Assembly (NCBI RefSeq): GCF_003955665.1
Contig: NZ_RXHU01000034.1
Location: forward strand, 127,682 to 191,681
DNA length: 64,000 nucleotides
Direction of reading: 5' to 3'
Origin: Paenibacillus whitsoniae
GTDB lineage: Bacteria > Bacillota > Bacilli > Paenibacillales > NBRC-103111
Shown here: positions 9,330-17,337 of the stretch, in pieces
How positions within the stretch are numbered: the stretch's first letter is position 1
Layout: each line of letters begins with the position of its first letter
Program-made: the position numbers and the translations under genes
Notes under the pieces: model-generated
Databases searched by the model: none
What the model was told of the DNA's origin: nothing
What the model saw: the letters and a program-made list of their open reading frames with translations, nothing else

Positions 9330-10796
9330 CTATTCTACCTTTTTCCCGCTGTTTCTAGCAACATCTTCGAACCTCGCGCGATGCGCCTCCGCGATCAGCG
9401 CTTCATCCTGCAGCTGCGACGCGAGCACGTCGCGGATGAATTCCGGGAGCAGATACGTAATCTGCTCCCCACGGCTCAGGGACAAATAGCCTGAGCCGAA
9501 CGTGAACATGTCGATCGTGCCGACAACGTACGATCGGTTCGGCTCCAGCGGCGCCTCGCCGACGTACACGGCGAGCACCCGCTCGTAAGGTGCGCGAGCG
9601 CTGTCCACCTGGACGGTCAAGCCGTCCACGCTCAGCACGCCCAGCACCTCGCCCCGGAAGCCGAAGCCGCGGATCGGCTTCTCCATGAACTCGTCAAGCA
9701 GCGACTCTTCGAGCGCTTGCAGGAGGTCCGAGCCGCGCAGCAGCAAGCGGCACGGATTGATTGGCCCGGGGCAGATTTCGAGGAGTCTGCCCCGCGTAAG
9801 ACGGCCCTCCTTCAGGGACTGAAGGAGCTGCCCGCTGTTGACCAGCCCGATGTCGGCGCTGGTCCAGCGGCGAATCCCGGCGGCAAGCAAGTTGCCCAGG
9901 GGGGATTCGCCGTACCAATCGAGGCGCAGCGGCTGCCGCAGCTGCGCGACTTCCTCGTCCAGCGCCGCGCGGCTGGCGATGCGAAAATGATCCAGCAGCG
10001 TCGTAATGCTGCTGTCCTCTTCGCGGCCGTCCGTCATCGGGATGACGCGGCCGTTCATCTCGACGATCCGGCGCTGCGCCGGGTCGTACGCCAGTTCCAC
10101 GTGACCGGCGTATTGGCCGAACTTGCCGGTCGCACATACATAGGTGCCGCCCAAGTACAGCGGCTCCTCCAGCAAGTGATGCGTATGCCCGCCCAGAATC
10201 AGGTCAATGCCATCAAGCTCCTCCGCCATCCGCTGATCCATCCGCAGGCCGAGATGCGACATGACGATGAGCAGATCGACTTCTGGCCGGAGCTGCTGCG
10301 CATAAGCGGCAACGGCTTGCATCGGATCCGTCACCTGCCAGCCGAGCAGGCCGTAGTAATCCTGATACGGCGCGGTGACGCCGATCAGGCCGATCCGCAG
10401 GCCCGACCGCTCGAGGATCAGACTCGGCACCATCCAGTCCGGCGTCTCGCCCGTGGCACTTTCCAGAATATTGCTGCCGATAAGCGGAAAACGCGCGTGC
10501 TCTCGGATCACGCCTCGCAGCCACTCCGGCGTAAAGGTAAGCCCTTCGTTGTTGCCAATCACCATGGCATCATAGCCCGTCGCATTCATGATTTCGATAT
10601 TGGCAATCGCATGCGTGCCTTCCGTCTCCGGACGCATCCGATCCATGTGGTCGCCAATATCGAGCGTCAGCACCTGATCCGGCGGCCACAACCTGCGAAC
10701 ACGATCGAAGTAAGCGCTGATTTTGGGCATCTGTTCAAAATGGCTATGCAAATCGTTCGTATGTAAGATAACAAGTCGCTGCAACGTGTCCGACAT
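9330..10796 (-). CDS. 5'-nucleotidase/2',3'-cyclic phosphodiesterase family metallophosphoesterase
   Basis: A 488-residue protein with an N-terminal calcineurin-like phosphoesterase domain (HTNDLHSHF, LDIGDHMD, GGHTHH metal motifs) and a C-terminal 5'-nucleotidase domain (from about residue 295). There is no signal peptide, so it is probably cytoplasmic, like YunD-type proteins. The usual GNHE motif reads GNNEG, replacing the catalytic His by Asn, so activity or substrate may differ from UshA. The segment 9.6-10.4 kb is noticeably GC-rich. A divergent moaD-moaE gene starts 190 bp away. Confidence 0.85.
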   Translation of the reverse strand: MSDTLQRLVILHTNDLHSHFEQMPKISAYFDRVRRLWPPDQVLTLDIGDHMDRMRPETEGTHAIANIEIMNATGYDAMVIGNNEGLTFTPEWLRGVIREHARFPLIGSNILESATGETPDWMVPSLILERSGLRIGLIGVTAPYQDYYGLLGWQVTDPMQAVAAYAQQLRPEVDLLIVMSHLGLRMDQRMAEELDGIDLILGGHTHHLLEEPLYLGGTYVCATGKFGQYAGHVELAYDPAQRRIVEMNGRVIPMTDGREEDSSITTLLDHFRIASRAALDEEVAQLRQPLRLDWYGESPLGNLLAAGIRRWTSADIGLVNSGQLLQSLKEGRLTRGRLLEICPGPINPCRLLLRGSDLLQALEESLLDEFMEKPIRGFGFRGEVLGVLSVDGLTVQVDSARAPYERVLAVYVGEAPLEPNRSYVVGTIDMFTFGSGYLSLSRGEQITYLLPEFIRDVLASQLQDEALIAEAHRARFEDVARNSGKKVE

Positions 10797-10986
10797 CCCG
10801 TCACCTCTCTTCGTATTTGCCTCAACAGCATGTCAATGATATGTATGCGCCCGAGGTGGGGCTCATTTCTTTAATTTCAAGCGGTTCCGCGCTCCGTACG
10901 CAAACTCACCACTCATTATACCATTTTCAGGCCAAAATATGATATGCTGTAAGGGATTCTAACACCAACCTTTAGGAGCAGCAGCT

Positions 10987-11700
10987 ATGAACCTATCGAT
11001 TCAAGTTTTTGCAGGTCTTGTCGATCTACTAGGGACGAACGTCCTTCACATACAGATTGAGGCTCCGTCCATTACCGTAGAGGCGCTGAAAAAGCAGCTG
11101 ACGCGCGACTTCCCCGATGCGGCGCCGCAGCTCGCCATCTGCTTTTTGGCTGTCAATCAAGCCTATGCAGGCGATCAGGAGCTGGTTTCCGAAGCGGACG
11201 AGCTGGCGCTCATTCCGCCCGTTTCCGGCGGACAGCCCGCCTTGTATGAAATCACTTATGAGGCAATCGATGCCGCCTCCGTGGCAGCGAAAGTGAACCA
11301 CCCCAACCATGGGGCGTCTCTCGCTTTTATCGGGACAACCCGCGAGCTGACATTCGGCCAACGCACCGTGCTGCTCGAATATGAAGCTTACGAACCGATG
11401 GCACTCAAAACAATGGCAGCGATCGGCGAAGAAATCGACACCCGTTGGCCCGGGACGCTGTGCGCCATTACGCACCGCCTTGGCCAAGTCGCCATTGCGG
11501 AAGCGAGCGTCGTCATCGCCGTCTCGTCCCCGCATCGCGCGGATTGCTACGAAGCAAGCCGTTATGCGATTGAACGCTTGAAACAAATCGTACCGATATG
11601 GAAAAAAGAAATTTGGGAAGACGGCTCGGAATGGAAGGGCAGCCAAACCGGCCCTTGGAATCCGCTCCAGCCCCCAGTCTCCCAAGAAGAACGGAGCTAA
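10987..11700 (+). CDS. MoaD-MoaE fusion (molybdopterin synthase small and large subunits in one chain)
   Basis: A 237-residue protein. Residues 1-82 are a complete ubiquitin-fold MoaD ending in PPVSGG. Residues 85-225 are a complete MoaE (GASLAFIGTTRE, HRLGQVAIAEASV, PIWKKEIW with active-site lysines). MoaD normally needs a free C-terminal Gly-Gly to be adenylated and thiocarboxylated by MoeB; here Gly81-Gly82 is followed by Gln. Processing after Gly82, as for mycobacterial MoaX, would be needed. The gene next door encodes the MoeB-like activator. AGGAGC lies 7 nt before the ATG. Confidence 0.9.
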   Translation: MNLSIQVFAGLVDLLGTNVLHIQIEAPSITVEALKKQLTRDFPDAAPQLAICFLAVNQAYAGDQELVSEADELALIPPVSGGQPALYEITYEAIDAASVAAKVNHPNHGASLAFIGTTRELTFGQRTVLLEYEAYEPMALKTMAAIGEEIDTRWPGTLCAITHRLGQVAIAEASVVIAVSSPHRADCYEASRYAIERLKQIVPIWKKEIWEDGSEWKGSQTGPWNPLQPPVSQEERS

Positions 11701-11705
11701 CCGCG

Positions 11706-12785
11706 ATGACCTTAGATTCATCTCATCTTACAGATCAACCTACCGATGCCGCTGACATTGATGCACGTTATTCCCGTCAGGTGCTCTTTGCGCCGATCGG
11801 AGCGGAAGGGCAGCGCAAGCTGGGGAGCGGCCGTGTCGCGATCGTCGGCATGGGTGCATTAGGCACCGTGCTGGCGAACCATATGGTCCGAGCGGGCGTT
11901 GGCTTTATACGACTCATCGATCGCGATTTTGTCGATAGCAGCAATCTCCAGCGGCAAATGCTTTACGACGAGGAAGATGCCGCCTCCACCACGCCGAAAG
12001 CGATCGCGGCAGCCGCACGCTTGTCCCGAGTCAATTCGCAGGTCGTGATTGAGCCACACGTCACGGATCTCAATGCACTGAATGCGGAGTCGCTTCTGCA
12101 GAACGTTGACGTCATTCTCGACGGTACCGATAATTTCAACGTCCGCTTCCTGCTGAACGATGTCAGCCAGAAGCACGGCATTCCCTGGATTTACGGCGGC
12201 GCTGTCGCTTCAAGAGGCGTCGCACTCACCATTCTGCCTGGCGATACGCCTTGCCTGCGCTGCTTGTTTGCAGGAGCGCCCGCTCCCGGAACGACGGATA
12301 CGTGCGATACCGCCGGGGTCATTGGCGGCATTATTCATTTTGTCGCTTCGTTCCAAGCGACAGAAGCGCTAAAGCTGCTGGTCGGGGCCAGAGAGCAGCT
12401 TAATTTAGGCATGCAACAGTGGGACTTATGGTTCAACCAACAGTCCGCCATCCGTGTCGGAGGGGCTAGAAAAGCCGATTGCCCGGCCTGTGCGAAGGGG
12501 CAGTATGACTATTTGGACGCGATCGTGGACAGCGATACGATTCAGTCGTTATGTGGTAGAAATTCTGTGCAAATTTTACCCGTTGTTCCCCATTCCCAGC
12601 CGCTTGACTATTGGGAAGCTCGCCTGCAACCTCTCGGACCGGTGGAAAAGAATCGCTTTCTGCTAAAATTCAGTCCGACCCCGGACATTCAAATGGTCCT
12701 TTTCCCGGGCGGGCGGGTTGTCGTTCAAGGAACGGATGATGTCATTCACGCCAAAAGTCTTTACAGCCGTTATATTGGGATGTAG
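11706..12785 (+). CDS. moeB: MoeB/ThiF-family adenylyltransferase
   Basis: A 359-residue E1-like enzyme. It has the Rossmann ATP loop GMGALGTVLANHMVRAG, the catalytic Arg region SSNLQRQMLY, DGTDNF, the TCDTAG cysteine region, and two zinc-binding pairs (CLRC and CPAC). It activates the C-terminal Gly-Gly of MoaD or ThiS by adenylation. The neighbouring MoaD-MoaE fusion makes MoaD the likely partner. About 70 extra C-terminal residues follow the CPAC pair; there is no rhodanese domain. The ATG at 11706 is preceded by GGAG, 6 bp after the upstream stop; a longer frame from 11598 would overlap moaE. Confidence 0.87.
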   Translation: MTLDSSHLTDQPTDAADIDARYSRQVLFAPIGAEGQRKLGSGRVAIVGMGALGTVLANHMVRAGVGFIRLIDRDFVDSSNLQRQMLYDEEDAASTTPKAIAAAARLSRVNSQVVIEPHVTDLNALNAESLLQNVDVILDGTDNFNVRFLLNDVSQKHGIPWIYGGAVASRGVALTILPGDTPCLRCLFAGAPAPGTTDTCDTAGVIGGIIHFVASFQATEALKLLVGAREQLNLGMQQWDLWFNQQSAIRVGGARKADCPACAKGQYDYLDAIVDSDTIQSLCGRNSVQILPVVPHSQPLDYWEARLQPLGPVEKNRFLLKFSPTPDIQMVLFPGGRVVVQGTDDVIHAKSLYSRYIGM

Positions 12786-12844
12786 TATAACTACTATATA
12801 CCTACATAGACCTACATGAGTCTAGGACTTGGAAAGGAGCTTCT

Positions 12845-13894
12845 ATGCGTGTTCATGTGCTTCAGTTGATCGTTGGCGACAAATTGATTTCCGATTCCTT
12901 CAATTCGGTAGGACTTCATCTCATTTCGGCCGGTACGGTGTTGGATTCATCAGACATTCATATGCTCAATCGTCACAACGTCGATTATGTCGAGATTTAC
13001 CCAAGGACAGACGATCCGGCGCCGGCTCCCTCCCAAGAGGCTGACCGGCCTATACATAACACCCAGCTTCGTTTATTTGAAAACGCAATCACTGGCATTA
13101 AATCGCTATTTGAATCGATTCAAGGCGGGTCTGCTATTCATGACGATGAAGTGGAATCCGCTTTCAATCCGCTCCTCGAGGATATCAAGGAGGAAAAAGA
13201 TGTCGTCTCCCTGCTGCTTACGTTGAACAGTACGGATGACTACACCTTGCAGCATAGCGTTCAGGTCGGCATGCTCTCCTATTATTTGGCCAAATGGATG
13301 AACAAAAGCGAGAAAGAAGCGCATCTCATTGGAAAAGCCGGCTACTTGCATGACATCGGAAAATGTAAAATTCCCCCGGAAATTCTAAATAAGCCGTCCA
13401 AACTGACGGCGGATGAATTTAATGAAATTCAGAAGCATACCATCTACGGCTATGACATTATCCGCAAATCGCTGAAGGACGAAACGGTTGCGCTTGTTGC
13501 GCTGCAGCATCATGAGCGTATGGACGGAAGCGGTTACCCGCTTCGCAAATCCGGAACGGACATCCATTCCTATTCCCGTATTGTTGCGGTGGCCGATGTC
13601 TACAGCGCCATGATTTCCAAACGCGTATACCGCGACAAGCGCGATCTGCTCTTCGTGCTGCGTGAACTCCACAAAATGAGCTTCGGTGAATTGGATCCGA
13701 AAATCACGCAGGTGTTTATCCGTAACATGATCCCGAATTTTATCGGGAAAAAGGTGGTGCTGAGCGACGGGAGAGAAGGTGCAATCGTCATGACCAATCC
13801 TAGCGATTTTTTCCGGCCGCTCATAAAGATCAACAACCAGTTCCTGGATCTAAGCCAACTGGTCGACGTTGAAATCGCCACCATCTGGGTTTAA
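12845..13894 (+). CDS. HD-GYP domain protein, probable c-di-GMP phosphodiesterase (second copy)
   Basis: A 349-residue paralogue of the protein at 7195-8331. The N-terminal 110 residues are distinct; the HD-GYP domain covers about 125-300 with HDIGKCKIP, HHERMDGSGYP and DVYSAMISKRVYR. All metal and catalytic signatures are present, so an active c-di-GMP phosphodiesterase is expected. GGAAAGGAG precedes the ATG, 59 bp after moeB. Its 3' end overlaps the 3' end of the converging DUF350 gene by 4 bp, leaving no room for a terminator between them. Confidence 0.9.
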   Translation: MRVHVLQLIVGDKLISDSFNSVGLHLISAGTVLDSSDIHMLNRHNVDYVEIYPRTDDPAPAPSQEADRPIHNTQLRLFENAITGIKSLFESIQGGSAIHDDEVESAFNPLLEDIKEEKDVVSLLLTLNSTDDYTLQHSVQVGMLSYYLAKWMNKSEKEAHLIGKAGYLHDIGKCKIPPEILNKPSKLTADEFNEIQKHTIYGYDIIRKSLKDETVALVALQHHERMDGSGYPLRKSGTDIHSYSRIVAVADVYSAMISKRVYRDKRDLLFVLRELHKMSFGELDPKITQVFIRNMIPNFIGKKVVLSDGREGAIVMTNPSDFFRPLIKINNQFLDLSQLVDVEIATIWV

Positions 13895-14289
13895 ATAATC
13901 AGGGAACTTACCGCGATCGCAATCCCGATATAGACAGAAGCAAGCAGGATTCCGACGGCAACATTCCCTTCTTCTAACTGATCAGAAAGCTTAAATTTGG
14001 GGGTTACCCAATCGAATACCCAATAGGACGCAATCAAACATACATACCCTACCGCAAACCAAAGGCTCATATGTGCGATGGACGAGTTCGTATAGGCGGC
14101 AATTCCAAGAATGATGGCAGTTGCTATGAATTTGCCGCCCATCGTAATGCCCACGGCGACGTTGCCTTTATTGATTTCCTCCATGTCACGGAAAGGGGTC
14201 ATGAGACTGAACACGAACATCCCTGCGAATTGTAAAACCACGATTACCACCAAGCTAATCAAAATATTAACTGCGATCATTGCGCCCAC
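13891..14289 (-). CDS. DUF350 family membrane protein (YjfL-like)
   Basis: A 132-residue protein with four predicted membrane helices in two similar halves. Each half has a short acidic motif before a NVAVGI stretch (INKGNVAVGITMG and LEEGNVAVGILLA), which is the hallmark of DUF350. It is the last gene of a five-gene operon and overlaps the upstream gene by 13 bp. In enterobacteria DUF350 (YjfL) also sits next to a YjfC glutathionylspermidine-synthase-like ligase, and the same pair occurs here. Function unknown. Confidence 0.87.
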   Translation of the reverse strand: MGAMIAVNILISLVVIVVLQFAGMFVFSLMTPFRDMEEINKGNVAVGITMGGKFIATAIILGIAAYTNSSIAHMSLWFAVGYVCLIASYWVFDWVTPKFKLSDQLEEGNVAVGILLASVYIGIAIAVSSLII

Positions 14290-14915
14290 CCCCGAAATTT
14301 GGCCATGGATTCATCATAATTGTTGTAATCGTGCACTTCCTCCAGCACAACGCCAACCTCTTTTTTATTCTTAAAATCTTTGTAGTTCGCTTCTGTAATC
14401 GGCTGCTTCACAGCCTGCCCCGTCGGCAGCTCTACGACTGCAAAGTAGCGGAATTTGCCGCTTTGCTCCGTTTTGTACACGCCGATCAGCTTAACGTCTG
14501 TTTTAATCTCCACTTTCAGCTCGCTTAAATCCTTCTCCGCATCTTCTTTGGTTTTAAATGTTTTAATCGGATTCCAATCGGAAACCGTGCTTTTGCCGTC
14601 AGCATCCGTCGTAGCCTGCTTATAATCCATGACCCATAGGGAGTCGCCGACTGCCAAGTTCTGATCGTTGGAAATCCGGCCATTTCCCGGAGCCAGAATC
14701 AGATCCCCGCCATCTATGCTGCCCACTTTCGCTTCTTGAATTTGATAATCCCACGGCACCGTTGCTGGTGCGGCGGTCTCGGCACGCGATGCCACGCTCT
14801 TGCTTTCCGGGTTCGCTTTCGAATAGATCGTTTGGCAAACCCACACGAATAACCAGATAATCGCAATAATTCCGATCAACTTGAGAATCTTGCCTGATAA
14901 CCCTTCATGCTTCAA
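14277..14915 (-). CDS. Membrane-anchored hypothetical protein of the ATP-grasp/DUF350 operon
   Basis: A 212-residue protein I do not recognise. A hydrophobic helix (GKILKLIGIIAIIWLFVWV, residues about 9-27) anchors it, with the rest probably outside. The outer part has a glycine-rich segment (IDGGDLILAPGNGRISNDQ) and a lysine/glutamate-rich second half. The start is TTG at 14915, overlapping the TGA of the ATP-grasp gene (TTGA), with GGAG 10 nt upstream. The first in-frame ATG upstream would overlap that gene further. Its position between the ligase and DUF350 suggests a partner role. Confidence 0.75.
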   Translation of the reverse strand: MKHEGLSGKILKLIGIIAIIWLFVWVCQTIYSKANPESKSVASRAETAAPATVPWDYQIQEAKVGSIDGGDLILAPGNGRISNDQNLAVGDSLWVMDYKQATTDADGKSTVSDWNPIKTFKTKEDAEKDLSELKVEIKTDVKLIGVYKTEQSGKFRYFAVVELPTGQAVKQPITEANYKDFKNKKEVGVVLEEVHDYNNYDESMAKFRGWAQ

Positions 14916-16105
14916 GCTGAACTCACTCCAATTCCAACAAATTGACTTGCATTTCCTGTAATCATACCGCCTGCTCTTCCCAAGAGGCCGCAAGGCGTTC
15001 CGTTTAGCATAAACAGCCCGGTGAGCAAATGCCCGCTGCCATGGGCAAACTGAAGCTCGGGAAGATCAGCCCGCTGCTGATACACCCTTTTGAAAAAAAC
15101 GCTCGTATCGTAACCTGCGTCATCCTTTTGCTCAAGTTCGCCCTCCTGGTTATACAGCTCCACTGAGCCGCCCTCTCGGCCGAACATCGCTTTGGACACA
15201 TAATTGCCGGCCAACACCGGCTCCGTATACGTAGGCAGCATGTAAGCCTTAATATACAGCTGCTCCTCTTCCGTAAAGAGCTCGCCCTGCTCCTGCAGCT
15301 CCCAGATCAAAGCCTGCAGCCCTTTCGACTGCAAAATAACGGCGTGTAGCGGGTTAAACAGCTCGATGAACCCCTCCTCAATCGCATAAGACAGCGCTTC
15401 GCCGCCGTCATCGACGCCCATCCACTCCTTCGGATAGAGCGCAAACATTTTACGAATGATATGATCCTGACCGCTTCGAACGATGCCTTCGTCGACCCAA
15501 AGATCCAATACATCCAGACAGGTAATGTTTCTGCCGCTGTGCTTGACCAGTGCATCGATCGTCCCGGAATCCTCCAAATGCGCGCCGTACGCGATGCATG
15601 AAGCATAATCCGGCGCTTCCTTCGCCCATGCCGCGTGAATGTAATCTTTCATCGCCACATTGGGCGAGTCCACTCTGTATTGCTTACACAGCCAAGGCGT
15701 GGCGATAGCGGCTTCCACATAGCCCGTCGGCGTGTCGCTGTTCAGCTCCAGGAGCTTGATTTCTCCATACTGATTCACGCTAAAATCAAATCTGGCATAG
15801 CGGCTGATATAGCCCTTTTCGTTCATTGGCAGCCGATCCAAGCCATCCCACAGCACTTCGGGGATGCTCAGGTGTGCGTAAAACTCTCTATTGCCTTGCA
15901 CATAACGTGCAGCTTTGTCAAAAATCAGCCAAAGCTTTTCCGCGGCCCGAATCAACTCTTCATAGACATCCCGCTCCATGCACACCAATTGATCGATCCA
16001 GTACGCTTCCTCTTCCAAGTCGGCCCAGGTGAACCCGAGTTGAGCCAGCTGCCGAACCCTTTCTTTACGATCCGCTGCCGGCGTTCCGATAAGCTGAAAT
16101 ACCAT
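14912..16105 (-). CDS. Glutathionylspermidine synthase family ATP-grasp ligase (YjfC-like)
   Basis: A 397-residue protein of the glutathionylspermidine synthase amidase/ligase family, carrying only the ATP-grasp ligase part. Family blocks are visible: FDFSVNQYGEIKLLELNSDTPTG, YLDVLDL-like central segment, LPTYTEP, YVSKAMFGREGGSV and the C-terminal GLLGRAGGMITG. Such proteins form amide bonds between a carboxylate and an amine; no amidase domain or spermidine-synthesis genes lie nearby, so peptide or protein tagging is as likely as polyamine chemistry. It sits 6 bp after the serine-rich secreted protein and before DUF350. Confidence 0.88.
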   Translation of the reverse strand: MVFQLIGTPAADRKERVRQLAQLGFTWADLEEEAYWIDQLVCMERDVYEELIRAAEKLWLIFDKAARYVQGNREFYAHLSIPEVLWDGLDRLPMNEKGYISRYARFDFSVNQYGEIKLLELNSDTPTGYVEAAIATPWLCKQYRVDSPNVAMKDYIHAAWAKEAPDYASCIAYGAHLEDSGTIDALVKHSGRNITCLDVLDLWVDEGIVRSGQDHIIRKMFALYPKEWMGVDDGGEALSYAIEEGFIELFNPLHAVILQSKGLQALIWELQEQGELFTEEEQLYIKAYMLPTYTEPVLAGNYVSKAMFGREGGSVELYNQEGELEQKDDAGYDTSVFFKRVYQQRADLPELQFAHGSGHLLTGLFMLNGTPCGLLGRAGGMITGNASQFVGIGVSSA

Positions 16106-16111
16106 AGGTGA

Positions 16112-16969
16112 TTAACTCCCTGAACTGGAGCTGGAGCTCGAACTGAATCCGCTCGATTTGCCGCCGATGCTGCCTGACGACGTCGAGGTCGATTTCGAGG
16201 AAGAACTGGAGCTAGAGCTGGAACTTGAGCTCGATTTGGTACTTGAGCTCGTGCCGGAGCTCGTGTTTGAGCTGGAATTGGACCCTGTGCTCGTGCCGGT
16301 TTTGGAACTGGATACGCTTGATCCGGTACTGCTGCCTGACGTTGTGCCGGTCGTTTTGCTGCCGCTCACCGTGCCGGCGCTGCTGGAGCCGGTGCTGCTG
16401 CCGCTCTTTGGCGTGCTGGCGCTGCTTGACTTGCTTGCGCTCGTTTTATTCACCGTGAACGTCCCTGTTCCGCTGGATGTTGTCGGCACTTTTGTCGTCG
16501 TTTTATTCGAGAATTGGCTCGGTTGATACTTCTTGCTCACATATGGCGTGTTCGACCGATAATAGGTTGTCGTGTGCGTATTTGTCCATCCGCTGGAAGA
16601 ATACGGCCGCATGCTGTTAAAAATCAAATGGTACAGCAGCAGATCGTCCCAGCCGAAATGGGAACCTCCGTAGCCATAGCCGTTATTATTAATAATGGTC
16701 GTGTTGTTGCTGGAGTTGGACCCTGACGTTGGTGTCGGTGTCGGTGTCGGTGTCGGTGAACCGGCTCCCACTTCGTCTGGAATCGGCAAACTCCAGTCTA
16801 CCGTCGGGTCGTAATATGCTTTGACCTCATCGGTCGACCACTCTACCAGTGTAGCCCCGCTTGCAGCCGGTGATGGCGATTCCGCCGCGTTAGTCGCCGA
16901 GACCAGCATCAATTGACCTGCCAGCAAAAGCGTTAGCGAGGCTGAGAATACTTTAAGCGGTCGTTTCAC
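16112..16969 (-). CDS. Secreted serine-rich low-complexity protein
   Basis: A 285-residue protein with a signal peptide (MKRPLKVFSASLTLLLAG..., likely cleavage after ATNAA). A TPTPTPTPT linker comes next, then an Asn/Gly/Tyr stretch and GGSHFGWDDLLLYHLIFN. The C-terminal half (about 165-285) is almost entirely Ser, Thr, Gly and Lys, with runs of 10 or more serines. It lies immediately upstream of an ATP-grasp amide ligase, so it could be a substrate or a surface structural partner; this is inference. The underlying DNA is repetitive AGC/TCC-type sequence, prone to slippage. Confidence 0.8.
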   Translation of the reverse strand: MKRPLKVFSASLTLLLAGQLMLVSATNAAESPSPAASGATLVEWSTDEVKAYYDPTVDWSLPIPDEVGAGSPTPTPTPTPTSGSNSSNNTTIINNNGYGYGGSHFGWDDLLLYHLIFNSMRPYSSSGWTNTHTTTYYRSNTPYVSKKYQPSQFSNKTTTKVPTTSSGTGTFTVNKTSASKSSSASTPKSGSSTGSSSAGTVSGSKTTGTTSGSSTGSSVSSSKTGTSTGSNSSSNTSSGTSSSTKSSSSSSSSSSSSSKSTSTSSGSIGGKSSGFSSSSSSSSGS

Positions 16970-17187
16970 GCTTCAGCCCCTCCCTCATCGGAGCCTGCTT
17001 TGACCAACAAAAGCTCAAAAACATACAAATCCAGGTTCAACCGTCCCTCGATCATTTCATACTCTTTTCCATCAATGTAAATATAATTGGCTGACTGCAA
17101 AGATTGAATCACCTTTTCATCCCACGGGCGGTCGCTGATTTTGCGAAGCTCGCCATCTGGAAGCTTTTCATAAAGCGTAATCGTCAT
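16966..17187 (-). CDS. Small hypothetical protein, first gene of the ATP-grasp/DUF350 operon
   Basis: A 73-residue acidic protein (MTITLYEKLPDGELRKIS...) without membrane segment or recognised domain. It contains an IYIDGKEYEMIEGRLNLDLYVFELLLV core suggesting a small beta-rich fold. GGGAGGAAAT precedes the ATG. Its stop overlaps the start of the serine-rich gene (ATGA), so it is translationally coupled to it and is probably part of the same system. Confidence 0.72.
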   Translation of the reverse strand: MTITLYEKLPDGELRKISDRPWDEKVIQSLQSANYIYIDGKEYEMIEGRLNLDLYVFELLLVKAGSDEGGAEA

Positions 17188-17301
17188 ACTGATTTCCTCC
17201 CTTGCCTTACACGATTAATTCAAACTGATAATTAAAACGCACGAAAGTCACAAATGTTTCATTTTTCGTAAAAATAGTTAGCTTAACAACCATACAGAAA
17301 G

Positions 17302-17330
17302 AAAAAAAGTCTATCCCTAAGGATAGACGC
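17302..17330 (-). terminator. Terminator of the NlpC/P60 gene
   Basis: On the minus strand GTCTATCC, a TTAG loop and GGATAGAC are followed by TTTTTTTC. Confidence 0.9.
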
Positions 17331-17337
17331 AATCGGA

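Noticed and set aside
16158..16526. Plus-strand Leu/Glu/Val-rich frame opposite the serine-rich gene
   Set aside because: It is a by-product of the repetitive serine codons and lacks start signals.
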